From assembly GCF_002847285.1 (NCBI RefSeq), contig NZ_CP025407.1, positions 5,707,001 to 5,771,000 of the forward strand: 64,000 bases of DNA. The letters are read 5' to 3'. Under the pieces are notes generated by a model that saw only the letters and a list, made by a program, of their open reading frames with translations, ran no database searches and was not told the DNA's origin. Both the position numbers and the translations under genes were made by a program. This DNA is from Streptomyces sp. CMB-StM0423 (GTDB taxonomy: Bacteria > Actinomycetota > Actinomycetes > Streptomycetales > Streptomycetaceae). Shown piece after piece: positions 9,317-17,348 of this stretch (position 1 is its first letter; each line of letters begins with the position of its first letter).

Positions 9317-9876
9317 CTCCGTCCGACCTCCGTCCGTTCCCGGTCCCGCACCCCGGCTGCCGGCCGTCTTCCGACCGTACGCCGACGCTGTCGACTGCTC
9401 ATCGCCCCCGCGTTTCACGGCGGTTAAGGATGCGCGTACGCGTGCCGTACACCGGCCCCGCGCCGCCCGTGCCCGCGCGGGGCGCAGCCGAGAGCCCACC
9501 ACCGCGATACCGCCGCTGTCAACGCGCCGGTCGGCCCCGATCCGCCGGGAGAGCGAGCCAGGGTACCCGCGCCGTACCGCCGTGGCACCCCCGGCCTGCG
9601 CGGGAGCTGGTACGCGGGAATCGGTGCGGCCGCGGCGAGGTGCTCCTCCGGTGCGCGGCCCGGTACGCGGCCGTCTTCCGTCCCGTCCGCCCCGGCGGAA
9701 AAAGCGGGCCGGGAGGGCGCACGTGCCCCATCTCTTGCGCTCCGCAGGGCCCTCTACAGTGAATTCGCCCGTTCCGGGTACTGTGACGTATGGCACGAAC
9801 GCGTGTCGCCACGACTGCCGGGCCCTTGATCGGGTAGCGGCGGACGTGACCAGCCGTCGACCGAGGAGGTCCCGCG
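9317..9876. other. 560-bp divergent intergenic region
   Basis: The region separates the GH84 gene (leftward) from the 73-aa repeat gene (rightward). It must hold both promoters. Near 9755-9784 there are two TAnnnT boxes (TACAGT at 9755, TACTGT at 9779) forming an imperfect inverted repeat, but neither has a good -35 partner. I see no convincing gene in it. Confidence 0.5.
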
Positions 9877-10098
9877 GTGACCGCTCCCGCTCCGTTCGAA
9901 GTCAGCCACGACCACCACCTCAAACCCGTCGAGGGCGCCGACCCCGACTACGGCCTGGCCGGCTCCTGCTCCTGCGCCGAGCTGCCGCTGACCAGCGAGC
10001 CGCCGCTGGCCGCGGGCACTCCACTGACCAGCGAGCCGCCGCTCGCCGCCGACGACAACCTCATCAGCGAGCCGCTGCCGCCCGTTCACTTCACGTGA
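9877..10098 (+). CDS. 73-aa Pro/Glu/Leu repeat protein of unknown function
   Basis: I do not recognise this protein. The GTG start is preceded by GAGGAGGT with good spacing, and third positions are G/C-rich, so it is probably expressed. The N-terminal half is His/Asp-rich (FEVSHDHHLKPVEGADPDYG), followed by GSCSC with the only two cysteines. The C-terminal half is a short tandem repeat: LPLTSEPPLAA, TPLTSEPPLAA, then a degraded NLISEPLPP. It has no signal peptide and no membrane segment. The layout (leader-like half, Cys pair, repeated Ser/Thr-Glu-Pro core) resembles a peptide precursor, but no modifying enzyme is adjacent. It sits alone, 135 bp before the malQ-family gene. Confidence 0.65.
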   Translation: MTAPAPFEVSHDHHLKPVEGADPDYGLAGSCSCAELPLTSEPPLAAGTPLTSEPPLAADDNLISEPLPPVHFT

Positions 10099-10105
10099 CG
10101 GCCTG

Positions 10106-10134
10106 CTGACGGCGCGCGGCGGCCGCAGTACGAT
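10106..10134 (+). promoter_or_regulatory. Candidate promoter for the malQ-family gene
   Basis: CTGACG (10106-10111) and TACGAT (10129-10134) are separated by 17 nt, which fits a housekeeping sigma promoter in Streptomyces. The predicted transcript would have a leader of roughly 93 nt before the ATG at 10234. Confidence 0.4.
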
Positions 10135-10233
10135 CAGCCTTCCGGCTCACCCCGGCGGCGACCCTCCGGGGCCCGCGACGGGGTATGTGGGTGACGCCGG
10201 AGCCGATGACGTCGCATACCACCTGGGGGTGGC

Positions 10234-12405
10234 ATGTCTCTGGCGCGGTTAGCTGCGCTGCACGGAGCCGCGGTCTCGTACGAACGCACGCCAGGCCGCT
10301 CCGTCCCGGTCCCCGACGACACCCTCGTCGCCGTCCTCGCCGCGCTCGGCGTGGACGCCGCCGGGCCCGCCGCCGTCGCCGCCTCGCTCGCGGCGTACGA
10401 AGCGGCCGAACGGGACCGCCTCCTGCCCGCGACCCTCGTGCCGCGCGCGGGCACCGTCCTCGACCCCGGGCCCCTGCCACCCGGCACGGTGACCGCCCTG
10501 GCCGGTGAGGACGGCGCGGAACTCGACCCGCGCGCCCCGCTCCCGCCCGGCGTGCACACCCTCACCGCCACCGCTCCCGACGGGCGCACCGGCAAGGCCA
10601 CCGTCATCGCCGCCCCTGCGCGCGTGCCGCAGCCGGCCGGGCGCGGCGCCGGGCTCGCGCTCCCGCTGCCCGCGCTGCTGTCGACCCGCTCCTGGGGCAT
10701 GGGCGACCTCGGCGACCTGGCGGAGCTGGCCGCCTGGTCGGCGCGTACCCACGGCCTGGACTTCGTGCAGTTGGGCCCGTTGCACGCCGCGGTCCCAGGC
10801 GCCGCGGGCCGGCCCGCGGAACCGTCCCCGTACCGGCCGTCCTCCCGGCGCTTCGCCGACCCCGTGCACCTGCGGATCGAGGACATACCCGAGTACCGCT
10901 ACCTCGCCCCCGCCGACCGCGCCCAGGCCGCCGAACTGGCCGGCCGCGCCGCCGCGTTGCGCGACCAGGTGCGCGCCAAGGGCGGGCTCGTCGACCGCGA
11001 CGAGGTGTGGCGGCTCAAGCGCGCCGCGCTGGAGCTGCTGCTGCGCGTCGAGCTGACGCCCGGCCGCCGCGTCGCGTACCACCACTTCCTCGCCGAACAG
11101 GGCCAGCCCCTCGACGACTACGCCGCCTGGTGCGCCCTGGCCGAGATCCACGGCCCCGACTGGCGCTCCTGGCCCGGCGGCCTCGCCGACCCGCGCTCCA
11201 CCGCCACCACCCGCGCCCGGCACGACCTGCTCGACCGCATCGACTTCCACTGCCGGCTCGCCTGGCTCACCGACAACCAGCTCTGGCGGGCCCAGCGGAT
11301 CGCCCGGGACGCGGGCATGGCCGTCGGCGTCATCCACGACCTGGTGGCCGGCGTGCACCCCTCGGGCGCCGACGCCTGGGCGGAGCAGTCCCTCCTGGCC
11401 GCCGGCTGCACCGCGGGCACCGCGCCGCGCGACGGCGACGCCCGCGGCACCGACCGGGGCGTGCCGGTGTGGCGGCCCGACCGGCTGGCGGCGGCGGGCT
11501 ACGGCCCGTACCGCTCGGTCCTGCGCGCCGCGCTGCGGCGGGCCGGGGCGCTGCGCGTCGGGCACGTGAGCGGGCTGTTCCGGCAGTGGTGGGTGCCGGC
11601 GGGCCGGCCCCCGGCGGAGGGCACGTACGTCTCGTACGACGCGGAGGCGATGCTCGGCGTACTGGCGCTGGAGGCGCACCGGGCGGGGACGCCGGTGATC
11701 GGCGACGACCAGGAAGTGCCGGCGGATCCCGCGGTACGGGACACGCTCGCGGCGCGCGGCGTGCTCGGCACGTCGGCGCTGTGGAACCAGCGCGAACCGG
11801 CGCCGGAGACCCCCGGCGGCGTACCGTGCCCGCGGCCGCCGGAGCGCTGGCGGGCCGACGCGCTCGCCGCCGTCACCGGACACGGCCTGCCGCCCACCGC
11901 CGCCCGGCTCAGCGGCGCGTACCTGGCGCTCCGCCACGAACTCGGCCTCGTCGAAGGACCGCTGCCCGCCGCCCGCGCCGCCGACGCGGTGGAGGTCGGC
12001 ACCTGGCTCGACCTGCTCGACCGGCTGCGGCTGCTGCCCGGTGGCCGGGCCGACGAGGCGTCCGTCATCACCGGCCTGTACCGCTTCCTCGCCCGCACCC
12101 CCGCCCGGCTCGTCGCCGTCTGGCTGCCGGACGCGGCCGGCGACCGGCGCCCGCAGCACGTGCCGGGCGCGGGCCCGGAGTACCCCGGCTGGCGGCTGCC
12201 GGTCGCCGATCCGGACGGCCGCACGCTGCTCTTCGAGGAGCTGGCCGACGCGCCGCGGACGCACCGGCTGCTGGCGGAGGTGGTACGCGAACTCGGCGGA
12301 AGGGCGGGCGCGCAGCCCGGCGGTGACGTATCCGGCGAGGTGTCCGGGGCCGGGTCCGGGGGTGCGGAGTCCGGTCGTACGAGCGAGGAGGCACCCCGTG
12401 CGTAG
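10234..12405 (+). CDS. malQ: MalQ-family (GH77) 4-alpha-glucanotransferase homologue lacking catalytic carboxylates
   Basis: Along its 723 aa this protein aligns with actinobacterial MalQ, which normally transfers alpha-1,4-glucans between maltodextrins in the cytosol. Family landmarks are intact: LPALLSTRSWGMGDLGDL (about 150), PSPYRPSSRRFADPVHL, VGVIHDLVAGVHPSGADAW and GLFRQWWVPAG. The three catalytic acids are not. The nucleophile motif RIDH reads RVGH (Gly443), the acid/base motif IGED reads IGDD (Asp491), and the third Asp in THDLP reads GHGLP (Gly551). These align with Asp448, Glu496 and Asp548 of the E. coli enzyme. The frame is otherwise open and full length, so this looks like a retained pseudoenzyme. 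Its stop overlaps the fucosidase start by 8 bp. Confidence 0.88.
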   Translation: MSLARLAALHGAAVSYERTPGRSVPVPDDTLVAVLAALGVDAAGPAAVAASLAAYEAAERDRLLPATLVPRAGTVLDPGPLPPGTVTALAGEDGAELDPRAPLPPGVHTLTATAPDGRTGKATVIAAPARVPQPAGRGAGLALPLPALLSTRSWGMGDLGDLAELAAWSARTHGLDFVQLGPLHAAVPGAAGRPAEPSPYRPSSRRFADPVHLRIEDIPEYRYLAPADRAQAAELAGRAAALRDQVRAKGGLVDRDEVWRLKRAALELLLRVELTPGRRVAYHHFLAEQGQPLDDYAAWCALAEIHGPDWRSWPGGLADPRSTATTRARHDLLDRIDFHCRLAWLTDNQLWRAQRIARDAGMAVGVIHDLVAGVHPSGADAWAEQSLLAAGCTAGTAPRDGDARGTDRGVPVWRPDRLAAAGYGPYRSVLRAALRRAGALRVGHVSGLFRQWWVPAGRPPAEGTYVSYDAEAMLGVLALEAHRAGTPVIGDDQEVPADPAVRDTLAARGVLGTSALWNQREPAPETPGGVPCPRPPERWRADALAAVTGHGLPPTAARLSGAYLALRHELGLVEGPLPAARAADAVEVGTWLDLLDRLRLLPGGRADEASVITGLYRFLARTPARLVAVWLPDAAGDRRPQHVPGAGPEYPGWRLPVADPDGRTLLFEELADAPRTHRLLAEVVRELGGRAGAQPGGDVSGEVSGAGSGGAESGRTSEEAPRA

Positions 12406-14053
12406 AGCCGCCCGTTCCGTCGGCACCGGAGCCGCGGCCGTCGCCCTCACGGCGACCGCCCTGCTCCCGGCGGCCCGCGAACCCGCGGCCGCCGCCGACG
12501 GGTGCACCCGGCCGATCGAGCCCGCCTCCCGGATGACCGTCGAGGAGTGCGACACCCCCGAGCGCATCCTCGCCAAGGCCGCCCACATCGTGCCCACCTC
12601 CGGCCAGCTCGCCTGGCAGCGGCGCGAGGTGACGGCCTTCACCCACTTCGGCATGAACACCCTCACCGACCGCGAGTGGGGCTCCGGCGCGGAGGACCCG
12701 GCGCTCTTCGACCCGGGGCGCGTCGACGTCGCCCAGTGGATGCGCACGTACCAGGCGATGGGCGCCGAGATGGCCATGCTCACCGCCAAGCACCACGACG
12801 GCTTCAACCTCTACCCGACCCGCTACTCCGACCACTCCGTGGCCGCCAGCCCGCACAGCCGCGACCTCCTGGGCACGTACGTCAAGGAAGCCCGCAGGGC
12901 CGGGCTCGACGTCGGCGTCTACCTCTCGCCGTCCGACGGTGCGGAACTGCCGCACGCCTGGCACGCCGGCTGGCTCGCGGACCTGCGCGAGAAGCAGGAG
13001 GCGGGCGAGCCGCTGACGAGCGTCGAGCGCACCGCCCTCGCGGACGGCGGCCCGCCCTCGGGCCACGGCCGCTACGGCAACGGCAGCCCCGTGCGCACGC
13101 ACACCATCCCCACCCTCGCCGAGGGCGACGACCGCGCCGACGACGTGGCGGCCGGCCGGCTGCCCACGTTCACGGTGCGCGCGAACGACTACGACGCGTA
13201 CTACCTGAACCAGGTCTACGAGCTGTTCACCGAGTACGGCCCCATCGACGAGCTGTGGCTCGACGGCGCCAACCCGTGGCGGAACGCGGGCATCACGCAG
13301 GAGTACGACTTCCGGCAGTGGTACGAGCTGATCCACGCGCTCTCCCCGGACACCGTCGTCTTCCAGGGCCCGCAGGGCATCCGCTGGGTCGGCAACGAGC
13401 GCGGCGCCGCCCGCGAGACCGAGTGGAGCGTCACCCCGCACACCGTCGACCCCCGGTCCACGCACGGCGCGCTGCCCAACGACTCCACGGATGCCGACAT
13501 CGGCTCGCGCGCCCGGCTGCTGGCGGACGGCGTACGGTACCTGCAGTGGTATCCGGCGGAGGCCGACGTCTCCAACCGCCCCGGCTGGTTCCACCACCCC
13601 GGCGAGCGGCCGAAGAGCGCGGACGAGCTGTTCGCGCTGTACGAGCAGAGCGTCGGCCGCAACGCCCCGCTGCTGCTCAACGTGCCGCCCGCGCGCGACG
13701 GCCGGATCGCCCCCGAGGACGCACGCGAACTGCGCGCCTTCGGCGACCGGGTGCGCGCGGTGTACGGCGAGAACGTGCTGGACCGGCGGGGGCCGCAGAC
13801 CTTCGACCGGGTGCGGCTCGCGGAGGACATCCGGCACGGCCAGCGCGTCGAGCGCTTCGCGGTCGAGGCGCGCGACCCGGCGACGGGCCAGTGGCGCCGG
13901 ATCGCGGCCGGCACGACGATCGGCGCGTACCGCATCCTGCCGCTGGCCGCGCCGGTGACGGCGGACGAGCTGCGGGTACGGGTGGAGGAGACGCGGGGCA
14001 AGCCGCGGCTGCTGCCGGTGACGGCGCATCTGAGCACGGCGGGGGGCACATAG
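12398..14053 (+). CDS. Secreted GH29 alpha-L-fucosidase
   Basis: This 551-aa exported glycosidase has a signal peptide over residues 1-33 (RR-containing n-region, AVALTATALLPAA core, AAAADG cleavage zone). The GH29 barrel shows FTHFGMNTLTDREWG, the active-site segment LTAKHHDGFNLYPT, and the nucleophile strand DELWLDGANPW with Asp289. GH29 enzymes remove alpha-L-fucose with retention. The GTG start at 12398 follows GAGGAGG and lies inside the end of the malQ-family gene, so the two are translationally coupled. That links a secreted fucosidase to a cytosolic MalQ homologue, an unexpected pair. With the GH84 and GH4 genes nearby it suggests foraging on fucosylated, GlcNAc-containing glycans. 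Confidence 0.88.
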   Translation: MRRAARSVGTGAAAVALTATALLPAAREPAAAADGCTRPIEPASRMTVEECDTPERILAKAAHIVPTSGQLAWQRREVTAFTHFGMNTLTDREWGSGAEDPALFDPGRVDVAQWMRTYQAMGAEMAMLTAKHHDGFNLYPTRYSDHSVAASPHSRDLLGTYVKEARRAGLDVGVYLSPSDGAELPHAWHAGWLADLREKQEAGEPLTSVERTALADGGPPSGHGRYGNGSPVRTHTIPTLAEGDDRADDVAAGRLPTFTVRANDYDAYYLNQVYELFTEYGPIDELWLDGANPWRNAGITQEYDFRQWYELIHALSPDTVVFQGPQGIRWVGNERGAARETEWSVTPHTVDPRSTHGALPNDSTDADIGSRARLLADGVRYLQWYPAEADVSNRPGWFHHPGERPKSADELFALYEQSVGRNAPLLLNVPPARDGRIAPEDARELRAFGDRVRAVYGENVLDRRGPQTFDRVRLAEDIRHGQRVERFAVEARDPATGQWRRIAAGTTIGAYRILPLAAPVTADELRVRVEETRGKPRLLPVTAHLSTAGGT

Positions 14054-14096
14054 CGCGTTAGGCGACCCCGGGCGCGCGGGCGGCGGCGGTGTTCGC

Positions 14097-14102
14097 TACG
14101 GT
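14097..14102 (+). promoter_or_regulatory. -10 box (TACGGT) for a probable leaderless mRNA
   Basis: TACGGT ends 6 nt before the GTG at 14109, the spacing expected when transcription starts at the start codon. There is no Shine-Dalgarno sequence in front of that GTG. No clear -35 box. Confidence 0.35.
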
Positions 14103-14108
14103 TTGAGC

Positions 14109-14333
14109 GTGGACAGGAAGAAGACCCTGCGCGCCGGTGCACTCGCCGCCGGGACGGCGCTGATCATGCTGATGTCGTCCCCCGCCGCCTCCGCGCTGAA
14201 CCGCGACGACGGCGACGACCCGGGCCCCGGGCTGAGCGTTGCGGAGACCCTGGGTCTCTTCGTGCTCACCCCGCTGGTCGCCTTCGCGGTGATCGCCGGA
14301 CTGGTGGTCGCGGCGGAGAAGAAGAAGAGCTGA
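14109..14333 (+). CDS. Small exported or membrane protein, unknown function
   Basis: This protein of about 74 aa carries two hydrophobic segments: an N-terminal one following a basic start (RKKTLRAGALAAG...) that ends in SPAASA and looks like a signal peptide, and a C-terminal helix (LGLFVLTPLVAFAVIAGLVVAA) ending in a Lys-rich cytoplasmic tail. A short acidic Asp/Gly/Pro linker lies between them. If the first segment is cleaved it would be a single-pass protein with a tiny outer part. The start could also be the TTG at 14103; GTG 14109 is preferred because of the leaderless-type -10 box. I do not know its function. Confidence 0.65.
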   Translation: MDRKKTLRAGALAAGTALIMLMSSPAASALNRDDGDDPGPGLSVAETLGLFVLTPLVAFAVIAGLVVAAEKKKS

Positions 14334-14425
14334 CGCGGGCGGGTCACCCCGCCGCGCGCAGGCGCCTGCTCCGTACCGCGGGGCGGGCGCTTTGGCGCGT
14401 TCATCGCGCTCACGACACCCGGTGG

Positions 14426-14459
14426 GCCGGGGCCCGGCGCCTCGGCGCCCGGCCCCGGC
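14426..14459. terminator. Hairpin between convergent genes
   Basis: Sixteen-base arms (14426-14441 and 14444-14459) pair with a single mismatch around a 2-nt loop. The hairpin lies between the small membrane protein gene and the convergent VOC gene and can serve both. Confidence 0.55.
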
Positions 14460-14479
14460 CCCGGCCGCTGCCGCCCGCC

Positions 14480-15277
14480 TCAGGCGAAGTCCGGCATGTC
14501 ACCGACCGTGCGGTTGACGTCGATCACGGTGAACGACGCACCCTGCGGGTCCTCAAGCGTCGCCATCCGCCCGAACGGTGAGTCCTGCGGCCCGAAGGTC
14601 ACGCTGCCGCCGCGCCGCCGCGTGGTCTCCACGGCACGGTCGCAGTCGTCCACCGCGAAGCAGACGCCCACGTGCGGGGGCGTCCCCTCGGGGAAGACGT
14701 TGCCGCTCATCTGCGCCCGGCCGATGAGCGGGTCGCCGTCGCCGACGCTCCACACGGCGTAGTCCATGGTGTCGTCCTGCATCTTGCGCACCCGGTAGCC
14801 GAAGACCTCGGGGAAGAAGGAGTCGGCGTGCTCGGGGTTGCGGGTGTCGACCTCGGCCCAGCAGAAGGTGCCGGGCTTGCCGATCGCGGCGAAGCCCTCG
14901 TGGCTGCCGGGTTCCCACAGCCCGAACCGGATGCCGTCCGGGTCCTCGGCGATGGCCATCGTGCCGTACGGGCCGACCTCCATCGGGCCCATGAGGACCC
15001 GCCCGCCGTGCTCGCCGACGTGCGTGGCGGTGGCATCGGCGTCGGGCGTGGCGAAGTAGAGCGTCCAGCCCGCAGGGGCCTCCTCCGCTCCCGGCATGGG
15101 CGGCGCGAGACCGGCGGCGACGCCGCTCTCCGCCATCGCCTGGGTGTAGTGCCCGGAGGTCTCGCCCCCGTCCTCGAAGGTCCAGCCGAAGACGTCGGCG
15201 TAGAAGCTCTTCGCGGCCTCGAGGTCGGGGAAGGTCGCGTCCGCCCAGGTGGGTGCGCCTTCGGGTCGTACGGTCAT
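14480..15277 (-). CDS. VOC (glyoxalase/bleomycin resistance) family protein, two domains
   Basis: This 265-aa cytosolic protein is built from two vicinal-oxygen-chelate modules. Module 1 (about 5-125) begins GAPTWADATFPDLEAAKSFYADVFGW and ends in AEDPDGIRFGLWEP. Module 2 (about 135-265) begins GTFCWAEVDTRNPEHADSFFPEVFGY and ends in LEDPQGASFTVI. The xxDPxG.xF/I strands with nearby Glu or His are the usual metal-site strands of this fold. AGAGGAGG precedes the ATG. Such tandem VOC proteins are common in Streptomyces and mostly uncharacterised. The fold is confident; no substrate can be named. Confidence 0.88.
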   Translation of the reverse strand: MTVRPEGAPTWADATFPDLEAAKSFYADVFGWTFEDGGETSGHYTQAMAESGVAAGLAPPMPGAEEAPAGWTLYFATPDADATATHVGEHGGRVLMGPMEVGPYGTMAIAEDPDGIRFGLWEPGSHEGFAAIGKPGTFCWAEVDTRNPEHADSFFPEVFGYRVRKMQDDTMDYAVWSVGDGDPLIGRAQMSGNVFPEGTPPHVGVCFAVDDCDRAVETTRRRGGSVTFGPQDSPFGRMATLEDPQGASFTVIDVNRTVGDMPDFA

Positions 15278-15369
15278 GATCTGTCGCCTCCTCTGAGGCT
15301 GGGGGGTATTGCGCGGATTTGTGCACTTCTCACGCTAGCCCCGCGGCGCGCCGCTCGCTCGCGGACGGC

Positions 15370-15697
15370 TCAGGGGCGCCGTACCTCGTACAGGAAGCAC
15401 CCGTACTCCACCGCCCGCACGTGCACGAACGCGACCTCGGGCGCCGCGAACGTCGCCGCGAACGCCGCCGCCAGCGCCCCCGCCCCGGCCGCGGCGGCCC
15501 ACCGCCGCAGCGGCGCGTACGACACGAGCGCGATCCGCTCCCCGGCCCGGCTCCGCCGCAGACAGCAACGCAGCGGCGCGCCGCCTTCACCGTCGGTCAC
15601 CGCCCGGGCGGGATGCCCGGCGTCGTCGGCTTCGCGGAGGCGCGCGAGGACGGCCGGGGGGATGGGGGCGGCGCGGTAGGCGGCGGGGGGCTTTCAT
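15370..15697 (-). pseudogene. DUF1203-family gene remnant, frameshifted and internally shortened
   Basis: The leftward frame ending at 15370 encodes recognisable DUF1203 pieces: an N-terminal YRAAPIPPAVLARLREADDAGHP, a central CCLRRSRAGERIALVSY and a C-terminal VAFVHVRAVEYGCFLYEVRRP. Two defects are visible. The only good start, ATG at 15697, is out of frame with this sequence because of a run of six C on the coding strand (15685-15690); five would restore it as MKAPAAYRA. The middle of the domain, normally containing a VFVHAE-type stretch, is replaced by a short Ala/Gly-rich link. An in-frame GTG at 15600 would give only a 76-aa fragment. I call it a pseudogene; a sequencing error in the C run could explain the frameshift but not the internal loss. 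Confidence 0.6.
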
Positions 15698-15833
15698 GTC
15701 GTCGTCATGCCGTCCAGGCTGCGGGCCGCGGGGCGTGAACGCTGGCGGGAATCCGACGTCAGGTCCGGTGTCGGCGGGCGCTGGCAGAATTGCGTCACGC
15801 ACCGACCGCGTGACGCAGACCAGGGGAGGAACC

Positions 15834-17258
15834 GTGTCCGCACCGGCCGCCACGTGCCCGGCCTGCGCCGGCCCCGTGCCCGCGCGTGCCGGCCGCCGGG
15901 GCCGTACCTCCGTCTACTGCTCCGCCGCCTGCCGCCAGCGCGCCTACCGCGAGCGCCTCGCCCCCGGGGCGGCCGGGTCCGTGCGGGAGCTGATATCCGA
16001 CGTCGCCGAGCGCGCCGGACGCCTCAAGCCGAGGCCGCCGGAGGCGTTCTACGCGGACGTGACGGAGCTGTCGTCGTCGGTGGGGCGGCTGCGGCGCATC
16101 GCGCGTACGGCGAGGGACGCGGCGGGGGCCCCGGAGGACGGCACGCCGGAAAACGGCACGCCGGAAGGCGTTACGCCCGGGAACGTCACGCCCGGGAACG
16201 TCACGCCGGAGGAGGCGCCAGAAAACGTCACGCCGCGGCCCGTGACGCATCAGGAGCCGGACGCCGCCGCCCCCGACGACGCGGACTTCGCCGCCCTGAT
16301 GGAGGCGTACCGCCGCGAACTGCAGGTCCACTGCTACCGGATGACCGGCTCGTACGACGAGTCGGAGGACCTCGTACAGGAGACGTTCCTCAAGGCGTGG
16401 CGCGGCCGCGAGACCTACGAGGGCCGCGCCGCCGTCCGCGCCTGGCTCTACCGCATCGCCACCAACACCTGCCTCGACCACCTCCGCCGCCACTCCCGCA
16501 CCCCCGCCCGCTACGAGCGGCTGCCCGGCATGGCCCACGGCGACGCCGAGCCGCCCGCCCGTATCACCTGGCTCCAGCCCTACCCCGACGACCTGCTGGC
16601 CGACGTGCCCGCGGCCGACGCCGGCCCGGAGGCCCAGGCCGTCGCCCGCGAGACCGTCGACCTGGTCTTCCTCGCCGCGCTCCAGCACCTGCCGCCCCGC
16701 CAGCGGGCGGCGCTCGTGCTCCGCGACGTCGTCGGCCTGCCCGCCGCGGAGACGGCCCGGCTGCTGGACCTGAGCACCGCCGCCGTCAACAGCGCCCTGC
16801 AACGCGCCCGGCCGGCGCTGCGCGCACACCTGCCCGCCGGCGAGCGCGCGGAGTGGGCGCCCCGCACGCCGCCGACGCCCGAGGAACTGGCGGCCGTCGA
16901 CCGGTACCGGGAGGCGGCCGAGCGGCTCGACATGGCGGCGATGACGGCGCTGCTGACGGCGGACGCGACGCTGACCATGCCGCCGAACCCGTTCTGGTTC
17001 GTCGGGCGGCAGACGATCGTGGACTTCGTCTCCCAGTCACTCGACCCCGCCCTGCCCGGCTTCTTCGGCGACTGGCGGCACGTGCCGACCCGCGCCAACG
17101 GCCGCCCGGCGGTCGCCGGTTACGTGCGCCGGCCGGGCACGACGGTGTACCGGGCGCAGACGCTGGAGGTGCTGCGGGTGGCAGGCGGGCGGATCGCCGA
17201 GATCACCACGTTCGAGCCGCATCTGCTGCCGGCGTTCGGGCTGCCGATGACGCTCTGA
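15834..17258 (+). CDS. ECF-like sigma-70 factor with N-terminal Cys4 motif and C-terminal SnoaL-like domain
   Basis: This 474-aa protein has four parts. Residues 8-40 hold a zinc-finger-like pattern, Cys8, Cys11, Cys29 and Cys33, followed by RQRAYRERL. Residues about 45-145 form a helical stretch and then a Pro/Thr/Asn linker with repeated TPGN-VTP units. Sigma region 2 starts near 148 (YRRELQVHCYRMTGSYDESEDL, then QETFLKAWRG) and region 4 near 280-330 (LPPRQRAALVLRDVVGLPAAETARLL). A SnoaL/NTF2-like domain closes the protein (about 350-474). Regions 2, 4 and the tail match the SigG/SigJ-like group whose SnoaL tail is thought to control activity without a classical anti-sigma factor. The GTG follows GGGGAGGA. 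The Cys4 extension is unusual for this group. No anti-sigma gene is adjacent. Confidence 0.87.
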   Translation: MSAPAATCPACAGPVPARAGRRGRTSVYCSAACRQRAYRERLAPGAAGSVRELISDVAERAGRLKPRPPEAFYADVTELSSSVGRLRRIARTARDAAGAPEDGTPENGTPEGVTPGNVTPGNVTPEEAPENVTPRPVTHQEPDAAAPDDADFAALMEAYRRELQVHCYRMTGSYDESEDLVQETFLKAWRGRETYEGRAAVRAWLYRIATNTCLDHLRRHSRTPARYERLPGMAHGDAEPPARITWLQPYPDDLLADVPAADAGPEAQAVARETVDLVFLAALQHLPPRQRAALVLRDVVGLPAAETARLLDLSTAAVNSALQRARPALRAHLPAGERAEWAPRTPPTPEELAAVDRYREAAERLDMAAMTALLTADATLTMPPNPFWFVGRQTIVDFVSQSLDPALPGFFGDWRHVPTRANGRPAVAGYVRRPGTTVYRAQTLEVLRVAGGRIAEITTFEPHLLPAFGLPMTL

Positions 17259-17286
17259 GCAGCGGCGTCTTCCCGCCGTACGGCAG

Positions 17287-17325
17287 TGCGCGGGCGCCCC
17301 GGCAAAGAGCCGGGACGCCCGCGCA
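17287..17325. terminator. Bidirectional hairpin between convergent genes
   Basis: Seventeen-base arms (17287-17303 and 17309-17325) pair with one mismatch around the loop AAAGA. The hairpin lies between the sigma factor gene and the convergent lectin/DUF11 gene. Confidence 0.75.
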
Positions 17326-17348
17326 CGTACGCGCCGGCGGCTACGGTT

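Noticed and set aside
9316..9418. Longer GTG start (9418) for the GH84 gene
   Set aside because: It adds 34 polar residues before the signal peptide and lacks a ribosome site. TTG 9316 has GGAGG upstream and gives a compact signal peptide. The longer form remains possible.
16137..16262. Short direct repeats mistaken at first for a CRISPR-like array
   Set aside because: They are in-frame codon repeats of a Thr-Pro-Gly-Asn-Val linker inside the sigma factor gene, without spacers.
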